Origin: Odoribacter sp.
Lineage (GTDB): Bacteria; Bacteroidota; Bacteroidia; Bacteroidales; Marinifilaceae
Assembly (NCBI GenBank): GCA_020024465.1
Contig: JAHHTT010000038.1
Span: 1-22,156, forward strand
DNA length: 22,156 nt
Direction of reading: 5' to 3'
Positions within the stretch are counted from its first letter, which is position 1. Each line of letters starts with the position of its first letter. Made by a program: the position numbers and the translations under genes. This document shows positions 8,943-17,341 of the stretch, piece after piece. Under the pieces are notes generated by a model. It saw nothing but the letters and a program-made list of their open reading frames with translations. It was not told where the DNA came from and searched no databases.

Positions 8943-8973
8943 AATGAGGTTGCCTGAAGGCAGCCTCATTTTT
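8943..8973 (+). terminator. Rho-independent terminator after purL
   Basis: A 12-bp stem with one G-U pair: AATGAGGTTGCC (8943-8954) pairs with GGCAGCCTCATT (8959-8970) around a TGAA loop, followed by a short T run. Only 13 nt separate it from the xpt start, so xpt depends on read-through or on a promoter inside purL. An attenuator role is possible. Confidence 0.85.
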
Positions 8974-8986
8974 AATAAAATAGAAT

Positions 8987-9556
8987 ATGGAACTACTAAA
9001 AAAACGCATCCTTGAGGATGGCAAATGTTTTCCTGGTGGCATATTGAAAGTTGATAGTTTTATTAATCACCAAATAGATCCTGTATTAATGAAATCGATA
9101 GCTGTAGAATTTGTCAAAAGATTTTCAGGTAATCGATTTAATAAGGTGATGACTATTGAAGCAAGTGGAATTGCTCCAGCAATTATGGTAGGATATTTGA
9201 TGGAGTTACCAGTTGTTTTTGCAAAGAAAAAACAACCCAAAACGATGGAGAACATGATATCTACCACTATTCACTCTTTTACAAAAGATCGAGAATACCA
9301 AGTCTGCATCAGTAAAGATTTTTTGACCCAAGAAGATAGAATTCTTTTTATAGATGATTTCTTAGCTAATGGGAATGCAGCAAATGGTATGATTGATTTG
9401 ATTGATCAGGCAGGAGCTGAATTGGTCGGTATGGGGTTCATTATAGAAAAAGCTTTTCAGAAGGGAGGAGATTTATTGCGTAGTCGTTATGTACATGTTG
9501 AATCATTAGCAATTATTGATAGTTTGGATGGCTGTAAAATTCAAATTAGAGAATAG
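8987..9556 (+). CDS. xpt: Xanthine phosphoribosyltransferase
   Basis: A 189-residue type I phosphoribosyltransferase that converts xanthine and PRPP to XMP (purine salvage). It closely follows the Xpt pattern of Bacillus subtilis: LKVDSFINHQIDP near residues 20-32, IEASGIAPAIM at 58-67, and the PRPP-binding motif ILFIDDFLANGNAA at 119-132. The length matches the family. It lies just downstream of purL and 2 nt before the amidohydrolase gene, so it is the first gene of a two-gene unit. No purine riboswitch fits in the 69-nt gap before it. Confidence 0.95.
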   Translation: MELLKKRILEDGKCFPGGILKVDSFINHQIDPVLMKSIAVEFVKRFSGNRFNKVMTIEASGIAPAIMVGYLMELPVVFAKKKQPKTMENMISTTIHSFTKDREYQVCISKDFLTQEDRILFIDDFLANGNAANGMIDLIDQAGAELVGMGFIIEKAFQKGGDLLRSRYVHVESLAIIDSLDGCKIQIRE

Positions 9557-9558
9557 TC

Positions 9559-10707
9559 ATGATAAAAGAAGGAATTATTAATAGAGCGATTGAATTTAGA
9601 CGTCATTTTCATCGTTTTCCTGAAATTTCAACACAAGAAGTTTCAACACAAGCTTATATTATCAATATATTGAATGAATCTAATATTGGTTATAAGACCT
9701 ACGGAACAGGAATTATTGCAGTTATTGGACAAGGAGAGTCGTGTGTTGCAATTCGTGCGGATATGGATGCTTTGCAGGTACATGAAGAAACAGGATTATC
9801 TTATGCTTCAGAGAATGAAGGAAAAATGCATGCTTGCGGTCATGATATGCATATGGCGATGGTATTAGGTGCTTTGCTTGTTTTAAAAGAAGTGGAAGAT
9901 TCCTTGGGGGGAACTATTAAAATACTTTTTCAACCGAGTGAAGAAAAACGTCCTGGAGGAGCTCGTTTGTTATTGCCACATTTATTGGAAGCACCAGTGC
10001 CTCAGGCAATTTTTGGGCAGCATGTATGTCCCGAATTACCAGTCGGGAAAATAGGGATTCGTTCCGGAGCTTTTTTTGCCTCTTCTGATAATATTATTTT
10101 TACTGTAGAAGGTAAAGGTACACATGCTGCTATGCCTCAGTTGGGTTCTGACCCAATATTGGCAGCAATAACCTTGATTCAGTTTTATCAAACGATTATA
10201 ACGAAATTCCGTAATCCTTTTGAACCGGCAGTTTTATCTATCACCTCTATTCATGGTGGTACAGCAAATAATGTAATTCCTGATAAAGTAGAGGTAAAAG
10301 GTACTGTACGTACGCATAATGATGTATTGCGTCATCATATTTTTAATTTGATTAACGAAAAATCTCCTGCAATATGTGATTTGTATGGATGCCGTTTTGT
10401 TCCGGATATGCCTTGGGATGGACTCCCTCCTTTGGTGAATACTGCAAAATTGACAGAATTGGTTAGAAAATCAGCGAATGGAGTAGCTGACGTTGTAGAA
10501 TTGTCTCCTCTTACATTAGGAGAAGATTTCGCTATTTATTTAGAAAAATTACCTGGAGCATTTTGGACATTAGGTGTTTGTCCTCCGGAACAAGCTGTTA
10601 TGCCTCCTCTTCACAGTCCCCAAATGGCTCCTGATGAAAGAGCTATTTCGGTTGGAATTGGAATGTTGGTATCTGTATGTGAAAATTTTTTGCAGACAAG
10701 GCATTAA
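9559..10707 (+). CDS. M20 family amidohydrolase (N-acyl-amino-acid / hippurate hydrolase type)
   Basis: A 382-residue dinuclear metallohydrolase of subfamily M20D. The metal ligands are visible: HACGHDMH (Cys93, His95), QPSEEKRPGG (Glu128/129), GQHV (His155) and LHSPQ (His352). Also present are IRADMDALQV and GKGTHAAMPQ, where the dimerisation/lid domain starts. Relatives remove acyl groups from amino acids (hippurate, N-acetyl amino acids, N-acetyl-diaminopimelate, IAA conjugates); the substrate cannot be told here. There is no signal peptide, so it should act in the cytosol. It starts 2 nt after xpt and is surely co-transcribed. Confidence 0.92.
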   Translation: MIKEGIINRAIEFRRHFHRFPEISTQEVSTQAYIINILNESNIGYKTYGTGIIAVIGQGESCVAIRADMDALQVHEETGLSYASENEGKMHACGHDMHMAMVLGALLVLKEVEDSLGGTIKILFQPSEEKRPGGARLLLPHLLEAPVPQAIFGQHVCPELPVGKIGIRSGAFFASSDNIIFTVEGKGTHAAMPQLGSDPILAAITLIQFYQTIITKFRNPFEPAVLSITSIHGGTANNVIPDKVEVKGTVRTHNDVLRHHIFNLINEKSPAICDLYGCRFVPDMPWDGLPPLVNTAKLTELVRKSANGVADVVELSPLTLGEDFAIYLEKLPGAFWTLGVCPPEQAVMPPLHSPQMAPDERAISVGIGMLVSVCENFLQTRH

Positions 10708-11175
10708 TTTTAAATATCTTTAAGTCGTATAATATTATGGTTGTAAATATCTGTGTGGTCTATTGTGTTTTATATATTTATGGATATTTATAAAAACATG
10801 ATAATTTATGTATAAAATATTATAAACATATGAATTTTCTTTGAAATACATACGATAAATGCCGAACAGATGATTGATAAGATCAAAAGCAGACAGAATC
10901 TGAAAAAGTCTCCACACTTCCTGACGGAAAAATTTTATGGAAACAAAATACAGAGAAATCGTAATAAAAATGATTTTGGCCGTCAGCTTTGTATACCATT
11001 TTTATTTTGAAAGACATTTACTGAATATCCCTAATTAAATTGTTGTGAACTAAAGTATCTAATCATTTACAAAGGTTTTACAACTTTTTTAAAGGAACAA
11101 ATTTTAGTAGTTCCATAAAAGTATGTATTTTTGCAGGAAATGCATGAACAAATTTAATTATTTGAGTGAAGTAAA
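10708..11175. other. 468-base AT-rich gap without a convincing gene
   Basis: No hairpin terminator is evident after the amidohydrolase gene. A 9-base direct repeat TAAATATCT occurs at 10711 and 10744. The middle holds short overlapping plus-strand frames: ATG at 10870 to a stop at 11010 (46 codons) and ATG at 10937 to a stop at 11038 (33 codons, reading METKYREIVIKMILAV..., with a hydrophobic stretch). The opposite strand has a 60-codon frame at 10735-10917. None resembles a family I know. They could be gene debris. The right end holds the promoter of the next gene. Confidence 0.5.
11126..11133 (+). promoter_or_regulatory. Promoter -7 box of the glycan operon
   Basis: TATTTTTG is a perfect TAnnTTTG, with a T-rich TTTTAG (11102-11107) 18 nt upstream as a weak -33 element. 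The start would be near 11140, giving a leader of about 36 nt before the ATG at 11176. A small inverted repeat GGAAC/GTTCC (11094-11098 and 11110-11114) brackets the -33 region and could be an operator. Confidence 0.6.
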
Positions 11176-12252
11176 ATGGTACTTAGCTTATTATCGGACA
11201 ATTGGAGACTTTTGTTAGCAATGCTATTGTCGTTGATTATTGGTTGGAATCTGAGAGTCCCAATTTTTAAATTGGCTATATTGAAGAATTTTGTGGTAAA
11301 GCCAAATAAACGTTCTTCACATATTGGTAATATTCCCAATATTGGAGGTATTATTGTGTGGTTGTCTTTTCTTATTTCTTTCATGCTTTTTGCACGTTTT
11401 GATGAAACACAGGAATTTCAGTATATGTTATTGGGAGTTTTCTTGATATTTGTTACTGGCATTTATGATGATTTAATCCAGATTTCTCCGCGTAAAAAAT
11501 TGAAGGGAGAGATTTTAGGAGTACTTGTTTTAGTTGTAGGAGGAGGTTTTTATTTTAGTGAAATGTACGGTTTTTTGGGATTTGAACAAATAAGTCCTTG
11601 GTTTGGAATTCCATTAACTTTTATTGGGTTGATAGGTTTGATAAACGCAATTAATTTAATTGATGGCATTGACGGACTTTGTTCAGGAGTCGTTTTGATG
11701 GATTGTTTGGCTTTTGGGAGTTTTTTTTATCTAGTAGGTTATGTGGAGTATGCTTTGTTATGTTGCATACTTTTGGGAGCAATAGTTCCCTTTTTTTTTA
11801 TTAATCTTTTTGGTAAGCGTTCAAAAATGTTTATGGGAGATTCTGGTGCTTTGATGATGGGATTCTTATTGGGATTTATGGCGATAAAATTTTGTAAGAT
11901 GCCGGAAGAAAACTTACTTCAATTTCATTTGAAAGCAGTGCCGGCAGTTGTATTCAGTATTGTGGCAATTCCAGTGTTGGATACTTTGCGTTTATTTATT
12001 TCCCGTTGGATGCGTGGAAATTCTCCTTTTGCTCCTGATAAACGGCATTTACATCATAAATTATTGATAATATTTAATGGAATGCATAAGAAAGCAACAT
12101 TTACAATTTTGAGTTTGAACTTATTATTCATTTTATTAGGGTGGTGGGGAAGAAGTTGGTCGAATGAATTTTTGATATTGTTTGACATTGTATTGTTCTC
12201 ATTGATTTTTTATATTATAGACTTAATAGCCAAGAGAAAATTGGCCAATTAG
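11176..12252 (+). CDS. Polyprenyl-phosphate sugar-1-phosphate transferase (MraY/WecA superfamily, GT4-type)
   Basis: A 358-residue polytopic membrane enzyme with about ten hydrophobic segments. Relatives transfer GlcNAc-1-P or a similar sugar phosphate from the UDP-sugar to undecaprenyl phosphate, the first step of lipid-linked O-antigen, capsule or other surface glycans. Superfamily motifs: VKPNKRSSHIGNIPNIGG (41-58), the acidic pair DD at 98-99, NAINLIDGIDGL (158-168), MFMGDSGA (218-225), and the His-rich RHLHHKLL loop typical of WecA/TagO rather than MraY. It leads the rfb genes (18-nt gap), so I infer initiation of a rhamnose-containing glycan. The exact sugar is unknown. Confidence 0.9.
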   Translation: MVLSLLSDNWRLLLAMLLSLIIGWNLRVPIFKLAILKNFVVKPNKRSSHIGNIPNIGGIIVWLSFLISFMLFARFDETQEFQYMLLGVFLIFVTGIYDDLIQISPRKKLKGEILGVLVLVVGGGFYFSEMYGFLGFEQISPWFGIPLTFIGLIGLINAINLIDGIDGLCSGVVLMDCLAFGSFFYLVGYVEYALLCCILLGAIVPFFFINLFGKRSKMFMGDSGALMMGFLLGFMAIKFCKMPEENLLQFHLKAVPAVVFSIVAIPVLDTLRLFISRWMRGNSPFAPDKRHLHHKLLIIFNGMHKKATFTILSLNLLFILLGWWGRSWSNEFLILFDIVLFSLIFYIIDLIAKRKLAN

Positions 12253-12270
12253 AATAGAAATTTATTAGTA

Positions 12271-13146
12271 ATGAAAGGAATAGTATTGGCCGGCGGATTT
12301 GGGACACGGTTATATCCAATTACAAAAGGAGTGTCTAAACAATTATTGCCTATTTATGATAAACCGATGATTTACTATCCATTGTCAGTATTGATGTTGG
12401 CTGGTATACGGGAAATATTGATTATTTCGACATCTCTGGATTTGCCTTCTTTTCAGCGTCTGTTGGGAGACGGTTCAAATTATGGTATTCAGTTGTCTTA
12501 TGCAGAGCAACCAAGTCCGGATGGTTTGGCTCAGGCTTTTATTATTGGTAGAGATTTTATTGGTGACGATGATGTTTGTTTGGTGTTAGGTGATAATATT
12601 TTTTATGGGCAAAGTTTTTCACAAATGTTGCGAAATGCAGTGCGGACAGTAGAACAGAGACATAAGGCTACTGTATTCGGATATTGGGTGAAAGACCCGG
12701 AACGTTATGGGGTCGCAGGATTTGATGAGTCCGGTAATGTATTGAGCATAGAGGAAAAGCCTGAAAAACCTCAATCGAATTATGCAATTGTCGGGCTTTA
12801 TTTTTATCCGAACAAGGTAGTGGATATTGCAAAAAATATAAAGCCATCTTTTCGTGGAGAATTAGAAATAACAACGGTGAACAAATACTTTTTACAGGAA
12901 CAGTCGTTGGAAGTCCAATTATTGGGACGCGGTTTTGCCTGGTTGGATACTGGTACGCACGATTCATTGGCTGAAGCATCGACCTTTGTTGAAGTAATTG
13001 AAAAGCGGCAGGGATTGAAAGTTGCATGTCTTGAGGAAATAGCTTATCGGCAGGGTTGGATAAATTCAGAAACTTTGATTCAATTGGCAGAACCGATGAA
13101 AAAAAATCAATACGGTCAATATTTATTAAGACTTATTGAGTATTAA
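12271..13146 (+). CDS. rfbA: Glucose-1-phosphate thymidylyltransferase
   Basis: A 291-residue RmlA, the first step of dTDP-L-rhamnose synthesis: dTTP + Glc-1-P to dTDP-glucose. The nucleotide loop is LAGGFGTRLYP (7-17; Phe replaces the common Ser) followed by SKQLLPIYDKPMIYYPL. The metal-site aspartate is in LVLGDNIFYG. GELEITTVN and WLDTGTHDSL, which holds the second metal Asp, complete the active site. The length equals that of typical RmlA. It is the second gene of the glycan operon and precedes rfbC. Confidence 0.97.
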   Translation: MKGIVLAGGFGTRLYPITKGVSKQLLPIYDKPMIYYPLSVLMLAGIREILIISTSLDLPSFQRLLGDGSNYGIQLSYAEQPSPDGLAQAFIIGRDFIGDDDVCLVLGDNIFYGQSFSQMLRNAVRTVEQRHKATVFGYWVKDPERYGVAGFDESGNVLSIEEKPEKPQSNYAIVGLYFYPNKVVDIAKNIKPSFRGELEITTVNKYFLQEQSLEVQLLGRGFAWLDTGTHDSLAEASTFVEVIEKRQGLKVACLEEIAYRQGWINSETLIQLAEPMKKNQYGQYLLRLIEY

Positions 13147-13178
13147 GTATTACGAAATTAACATGTTAAAGTTTGTCA

Positions 13179-13724
13179 ATGAAAATCATAAAAACAGAGA
13201 TAAAAGGGGTTGTAATTATAGAACCGGAAGTGTTTGGAGATGAAAGAGGATATTTTTTTGAAAGTTTTTCTCAGCGGTGTTTTGATGATGTGTTAGGGAA
13301 AACGGTGTTTGTTCAAGATAATGAATCAAAATCATCGTATGGAGTCGTGAGAGGTCTGCATTACCAATTGCCACCATATACGCAAGCCAAATTGGTACGT
13401 GTGGTAAAGGGATGTGTGTTGGACGTGGCTGTCGATTTGCGTAAAGATTCTCCGACATTTGGTAAATATGTCGCTATAGAGCTTTCAGAGGAGAATAAAC
13501 GTCAGTTGTTTATTCCTCAAGGTTTTGCACATGGATTTGCTGTTTTGAGTCTTGAATCCATTTTTCAATATAAATGTGACAATTATTATGCTCCTGATTA
13601 TGAGGGAGGTATTCTGTTTGACGATCCTGTATTGGGTATTGATTGGCGAATCCCACGCAATAAAATGATACTTTCCTCTAAGGATTGCAGGCTTGAGTCT
13701 TTTTCTAAATGTTTTATTTTTTAA
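13179..13724 (+). CDS. rfbC: dTDP-4-dehydrorhamnose 3,5-epimerase
   Basis: A 181-residue cupin-fold RmlC, third step of dTDP-L-rhamnose synthesis. Active-site features: GDERGYFFESFS (20-31), VRGLHYQ with catalytic His61, Lys71 in AKLVRV, and the tyrosine pair Y136/Y137 in KCDNYYAP. I take ATG at 13179. A TTG two codons upstream (13173) is also open but gives no family-like extension. It lies 32 nt after rfbA and 12 nt before rfbD. Confidence 0.95.
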   Translation: MKIIKTEIKGVVIIEPEVFGDERGYFFESFSQRCFDDVLGKTVFVQDNESKSSYGVVRGLHYQLPPYTQAKLVRVVKGCVLDVAVDLRKDSPTFGKYVAIELSEENKRQLFIPQGFAHGFAVLSLESIFQYKCDNYYAPDYEGGILFDDPVLGIDWRIPRNKMILSSKDCRLESFSKCFIF

Positions 13725-13736
13725 GAATTGTAGATT

Positions 13737-14597
13737 ATGGCAAATATATTAGTAACAGGAGCTAATGGTCAGTTAGGTTCTGAAATCAGGAAAAATGGTT
13801 TTTCTATATTGGATGATGTGTTTTATACGGATATGGAAGAATTGGATATTACCAACTATACGGCTGTCGAAAAGTTTGTTCAATTGCATGAAATTGATAC
13901 AATTATCAATTGTGCAGCATATACAGCAGTAGACAGGGCAGAAGAAGAGCCGGAGAAAGCTGCAAAAATCAATGTTTTAGCTGTTGCTAATCTGGCGAAC
14001 ATTGCTGCCAAAGAAGATTGTCTGTTGATACATATTTCTACTGATTATGTATTCGATGGTATTGCAAATAAGCCTTATACAGAAAAAGACAAACCGACCC
14101 CTATCAGTGTCTATGGTAAAACGAAATTGGCTGGAGAACAGGAAATCTTGAAATCAGATTGTCTGTATATCATTATCCGTACCGCATGGCTTTATTCTTC
14201 GTTTGGGCATAATTTTGTAAAAACGATTCTTCGTCTGGCTGATGAAAAGGAGGAGATTAGTGTAATCAACGACCAGATGGGATCGCCTACTTATGCAGCA
14301 GATCTGGCGAATGTAATAGCAACTATTATGGAAAATGACGAGCGGGTAGAGTACAAAGGAATTTATCATTTTAGTAATGAAGGTATTTGTTCATGGTATG
14401 ATTTTGCAACAGAAATCGTCTCCCTCAGTGGTAAAACATGTCGTGTAAATCCGATAACAACGGCAGAATATCCTTCGCATACTCCGCGTCCGGCGTGGTC
14501 TGTACTTGATAAAACCAAAATCCGACAGATTTTCGGAGTGGATATCCCTGAGTGGAAATTTTCTCTCAGACGAATGTTGGAATCTTACAATAAATGA
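13737..14597 (+). CDS. rfbD: dTDP-4-dehydrorhamnose reductase
   Basis: A 286-residue extended SDR (RmlD), the last step of dTDP-L-rhamnose synthesis, reducing the 4-keto group with NAD(P)H. Nucleotide fold: ILVTGANGQLG (4-14). Substrate and catalytic motifs: NCAAYTAVDRAE, HISTDYVFDG (99-108) and Y126-GKTK130. Its TGA overlaps the proposed rfbB ATG in an ATGA (14594-14597). Confidence 0.96.
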   Translation: MANILVTGANGQLGSEIRKNGFSILDDVFYTDMEELDITNYTAVEKFVQLHEIDTIINCAAYTAVDRAEEEPEKAAKINVLAVANLANIAAKEDCLLIHISTDYVFDGIANKPYTEKDKPTPISVYGKTKLAGEQEILKSDCLYIIIRTAWLYSSFGHNFVKTILRLADEKEEISVINDQMGSPTYAADLANVIATIMENDERVEYKGIYHFSNEGICSWYDFATEIVSLSGKTCRVNPITTAEYPSHTPRPAWSVLDKTKIRQIFGVDIPEWKFSLRRMLESYNK

Positions 14598-15658
14598 TTG
14601 ATATGAAAAATATATTGATTACAGGAGGAGCTGGATTTATTGGTTCTCACCTTGTAAGACTGATGGTGAAGAAATATCCGGATTATCAGATTATTAATCT
14701 GGATGCTCTGACATATGCCGGTAATCTTGCTAACCTGAAAGAGATAGAACAATACCCTAACTATAAGTTTGAGAAAGCGGATATCTGTGATTTTCCTACG
14801 ATACAATCTTTGTTCGAGAAATATCAGGTGGACGGAGTGATTCATCTGGCTGCGGAGAGTCATGTAGACCGTTCTATCAAAGACCCTTTTTCATTTGCCC
14901 GCACCAATGTGATGGGTACGTTGAACATGTTGCAGGCTGCCAAGTTGGCATGGAAGGGCAATTACATCGGCAAAGTGTTTTATCATGTGTCTACAGATGA
15001 GGTATATGGAGCCCTGCAATCTGGGATGGAATTGTTCACCGAGCAGACAAAGTACGACCCGCATTCGCCATATTCTGCCTCCAAGGCTTCATCGGACCAT
15101 TTTGTAAGGGCTTATCATGATACATATGGTTTGCCTGTAAAGATATCCAATTGTTCAAACAATTACGGATCATACCAGTTCCCTGAAAAACTGATACCGT
15201 TATTTATCAACAATATCCGTCACAATAAACCGCTTCCTGTTTATGGGAAGGGCGAAAATGTGCGCGACTGGCTTTATGTGGACGATCATGCGCGTGCCAT
15301 CGATCTGATTTTCCATCAAGGGAAAATAGGGGATACCTACAATATCGGTGGTTTCAACGAATGGAAAAACATCGATCTGATAAAATTGCTTATTAAAGTG
15401 ACCGATCGCCTGCTGGGACGTCCGGAGGGAACTTCCGATCATCTGCTAACCTTTGTCGCTGACCGAGCCGGACATGATTTGCGCTATGCTATCGATTCTA
15501 CAAAATTGAAAAACGAACTGGGATGGATGCCTTCATTGCAGTTTCAGGAGGGAATAGAGAAAACCGTCAAATGGTATCTGGATAATCAGACATGGTTGGA
15601 TGAAGTGACCAGCGGTGAATATCAGTGTTATTACGAGAAGATGTACGGAAAGATGTAA
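14594..15658 (+). CDS. rfbB: dTDP-glucose 4,6-dehydratase
   Basis: A 354-residue extended SDR (RmlB), second step of dTDP-L-rhamnose synthesis. Motifs: ILITGGAGFIGSHLV (NAD fold), NLDALTYAGNLANL, the catalytic STDEVYG with Thr134-Asp135-Glu136, and Y160-SASK164. SNCSNNYGSYQFPEKLIP completes the family signature. Two starts are possible: ATG 14594, coupled to the rfbD stop by ATGA, or ATG 14603, which gives the usual MKNILITGG. Base composition is clearly richer in GC than rfbA and rfbC of the same operon. Confidence 0.96.
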   Translation: MIDMKNILITGGAGFIGSHLVRLMVKKYPDYQIINLDALTYAGNLANLKEIEQYPNYKFEKADICDFPTIQSLFEKYQVDGVIHLAAESHVDRSIKDPFSFARTNVMGTLNMLQAAKLAWKGNYIGKVFYHVSTDEVYGALQSGMELFTEQTKYDPHSPYSASKASSDHFVRAYHDTYGLPVKISNCSNNYGSYQFPEKLIPLFINNIRHNKPLPVYGKGENVRDWLYVDDHARAIDLIFHQGKIGDTYNIGGFNEWKNIDLIKLLIKVTDRLLGRPEGTSDHLLTFVADRAGHDLRYAIDSTKLKNELGWMPSLQFQEGIEKTVKWYLDNQTWLDEVTSGEYQCYYEKMYGKM

Positions 15659-15667
15659 ATAAAAAGC

Positions 15668-15675
15668 TATCTTTG
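15668..15675 (+). promoter_or_regulatory. Promoter -7 box of the ABC-F gene
   Basis: TATCTTTG in the 42-nt gap after rfbB is a perfect TAnnTTTG, placing a start near 15682, about 20 nt before the ATG. No TTTG is seen at the -33 distance, which falls inside the rfbB end. Confidence 0.5.
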
Positions 15676-15700
15676 CAGAGATTTTAATTAAATTATTGAC

Positions 15701-17323
15701 ATGATTACAGTTTCGGATTTAGAAATTCAATTTGGAAAGAGGACTTTGTTTCAAGATGTAAACTTGAAGTTTACACCGGGAAATTGCTATGGTGTAATTG
15801 GTGCCAATGGTGCCGGAAAATCTACATTTTTAAGAATATTGAGTGGTGATTTGGAACCGACTCGTGGCACCGTGATATTCGGTCCCGGGGAGCGTTTATC
15901 GGTATTGAAACAAGATCACTTTGCATACGATGAGTGTACAGTGCTTGATACTGTATTACAAGGCCACCTGAAACTGTGGGAAGTGATGCAGGAGAAAAAT
16001 GCCATCTACATGAAGGAGAACTTCACGGACGAAGACGGTATCCGTGCTGCCGAACTCGAAGAGCAGTTTGCCGGGATGGACGGCTGGAATGCCGAGAGTG
16101 ATGCTGCCAATCTGTTGAGCGGGTTGGGCATTAAGGAAGACCTGCATTATTCTTTGATGAAAGACCTCAGCGGTAAGCAGAAAGTGCGTGTCCTGCTGGC
16201 TCAGGCATTGTTTGGAAAACCAGACAACTTGTTGTTGGATGAGCCGACCAACGACCTTGACCTTGATACTGTGATGTGGCTTGAGAATTATTTGGCAAAT
16301 TATGAAAATACAGTGCTCGTGGTATCTCACGACCGTCACTTCCTCGATTCGGTATGTACCCACTCTGTAGATATCGACTATGGCAAGATTCAGCTGTTTG
16401 CCGGAAACTATAGCTTCTGGTACGAATCCAGCCAATTGGCATTACGTCAGATGCAGGCAAAGAACAAGAAAGCCGAGGAAAAACGCAAGGAGTTGCAGGA
16501 GTTTATTTCTCGTTTCAGTGCCAATGTTGCAAAATCAAAGCAGACTACCAGTCGTAAGAAGATGTTGGAGAAACTGAACATTGAGGAAATCATGCCTTCT
16601 ACACGTAAATATCCGGGTATTATCTTCACTCCGGAACGTGAGGTAGGCAACAAGATATTGGAAGTGCGCAATCTGAGCAAGAGTATCGACGGACAGTGTC
16701 TGTTCAAAGATGTGGAATTTTCTGTTGAGAAAGACGATAAAATCGTATTCCTGTCCCGCGATCCGCGTGCGATGACTGCTCTTCTTGAAATTATTACAGG
16801 TAATGAAAAACCGGATACCGGCGATTTCACTTGGGGTGTGACTATTACTACCGCCTATTTGCCATTGGACAACTCGGCTTTCTTCGACACCGACATGAAG
16901 TTGATCGACTGGCTGGGACAATATTCTACAGATACTAGTGAGACTTTTTTGCGTGGATTTCTGGGTAAAATGCTTTTTTCCGGAGAAGATATTTATAAGA
17001 ATGTGAAAGTGTTGTCCGGAGGAGAGAAGATGCGCTGTATGATTGCCCGAATGATGCTGAACAATGCCAATGTACTGATTTTGGATTCGCCTGCCAATCA
17101 TTTGGATTTGGAATCTATTCAGGCATTCAATAATACTTTGGTTTCTTTTAAGGGTATTGTACTTATGAATTCTCACGACCATGAATTTATTCAGACAGTT
17201 TGCAACCGTGTGATAGAGCTTACTCCTAATGGAATGGTTGATAAACGTATGGATTTTGATGATTATATTACCAGCGAGTCGATTAAAGAACAGTTGGCAA
17301 CCATGTATAGTCAGGAATTTTAA
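15701..17323 (+). CDS. ABC-F family ATPase with degenerate second nucleotide-binding domain
   Basis: A 540-residue soluble protein with two ABC domains and no membrane segments, closest to the YbiT-type ABC-F group, whose members act on the ribosome. Domain 1 is complete: Walker A GANGAGKST (34-42), signature LSGKQ (156-160), Walker B LLLDEP with Glu181, and switch His210. A charged linker of about 245-310 follows (NKKAEEKRKELQEF...). Domain 2 keeps the signature LSGGE (438-442) and His492. Its Walker A position reads FLSRDPRAMTA (350-360), lacking GK[ST], and Walker B is ILDSP with Ser463 in place of the catalytic Glu. Only one site pair is likely to hydrolyse ATP normally. It is followed 18 nt later by the lipoprotein gene. 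Confidence 0.93.
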   Translation: MITVSDLEIQFGKRTLFQDVNLKFTPGNCYGVIGANGAGKSTFLRILSGDLEPTRGTVIFGPGERLSVLKQDHFAYDECTVLDTVLQGHLKLWEVMQEKNAIYMKENFTDEDGIRAAELEEQFAGMDGWNAESDAANLLSGLGIKEDLHYSLMKDLSGKQKVRVLLAQALFGKPDNLLLDEPTNDLDLDTVMWLENYLANYENTVLVVSHDRHFLDSVCTHSVDIDYGKIQLFAGNYSFWYESSQLALRQMQAKNKKAEEKRKELQEFISRFSANVAKSKQTTSRKKMLEKLNIEEIMPSTRKYPGIIFTPEREVGNKILEVRNLSKSIDGQCLFKDVEFSVEKDDKIVFLSRDPRAMTALLEIITGNEKPDTGDFTWGVTITTAYLPLDNSAFFDTDMKLIDWLGQYSTDTSETFLRGFLGKMLFSGEDIYKNVKVLSGGEKMRCMIARMMLNNANVLILDSPANHLDLESIQAFNNTLVSFKGIVLMNSHDHEFIQTVCNRVIELTPNGMVDKRMDFDDYITSESIKEQLATMYSQEF

Positions 17324-17341
17324 TTAACCAAATAACTTGAT

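Noticed and set aside
8918..8986. Purine riboswitch before xpt
   Set aside because: The gap is 69 bases and is filled by the purL terminator; no aptamer-like three-way junction can fit.
10735..10917. A 60-codon minus-strand frame in the gap before the glycan operon
   Set aside because: Mostly Tyr/Ile/Asn/His from AT-rich DNA, no promoter, no recognisable family.
11143..11217. Leader peptide starting MNKFNYLSEVKW before the sugar-phosphate transferase gene
   Set aside because: It is open for only 24 codons, overlaps the real gene out of frame, and has no attenuator hairpin with it.
13173..13178. TTG start for rfbC two codons before the ATG
   Set aside because: The ATG at 13179 gives the usual RmlC N-terminus; the TTG adds only two residues and has no ribosome-binding support.
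16535..17182. A 215-codon minus-strand frame opposite the ABC-F gene
   Set aside because: Antisense shadow of a well-conserved coding region; its translation resembles nothing and has no promoter.
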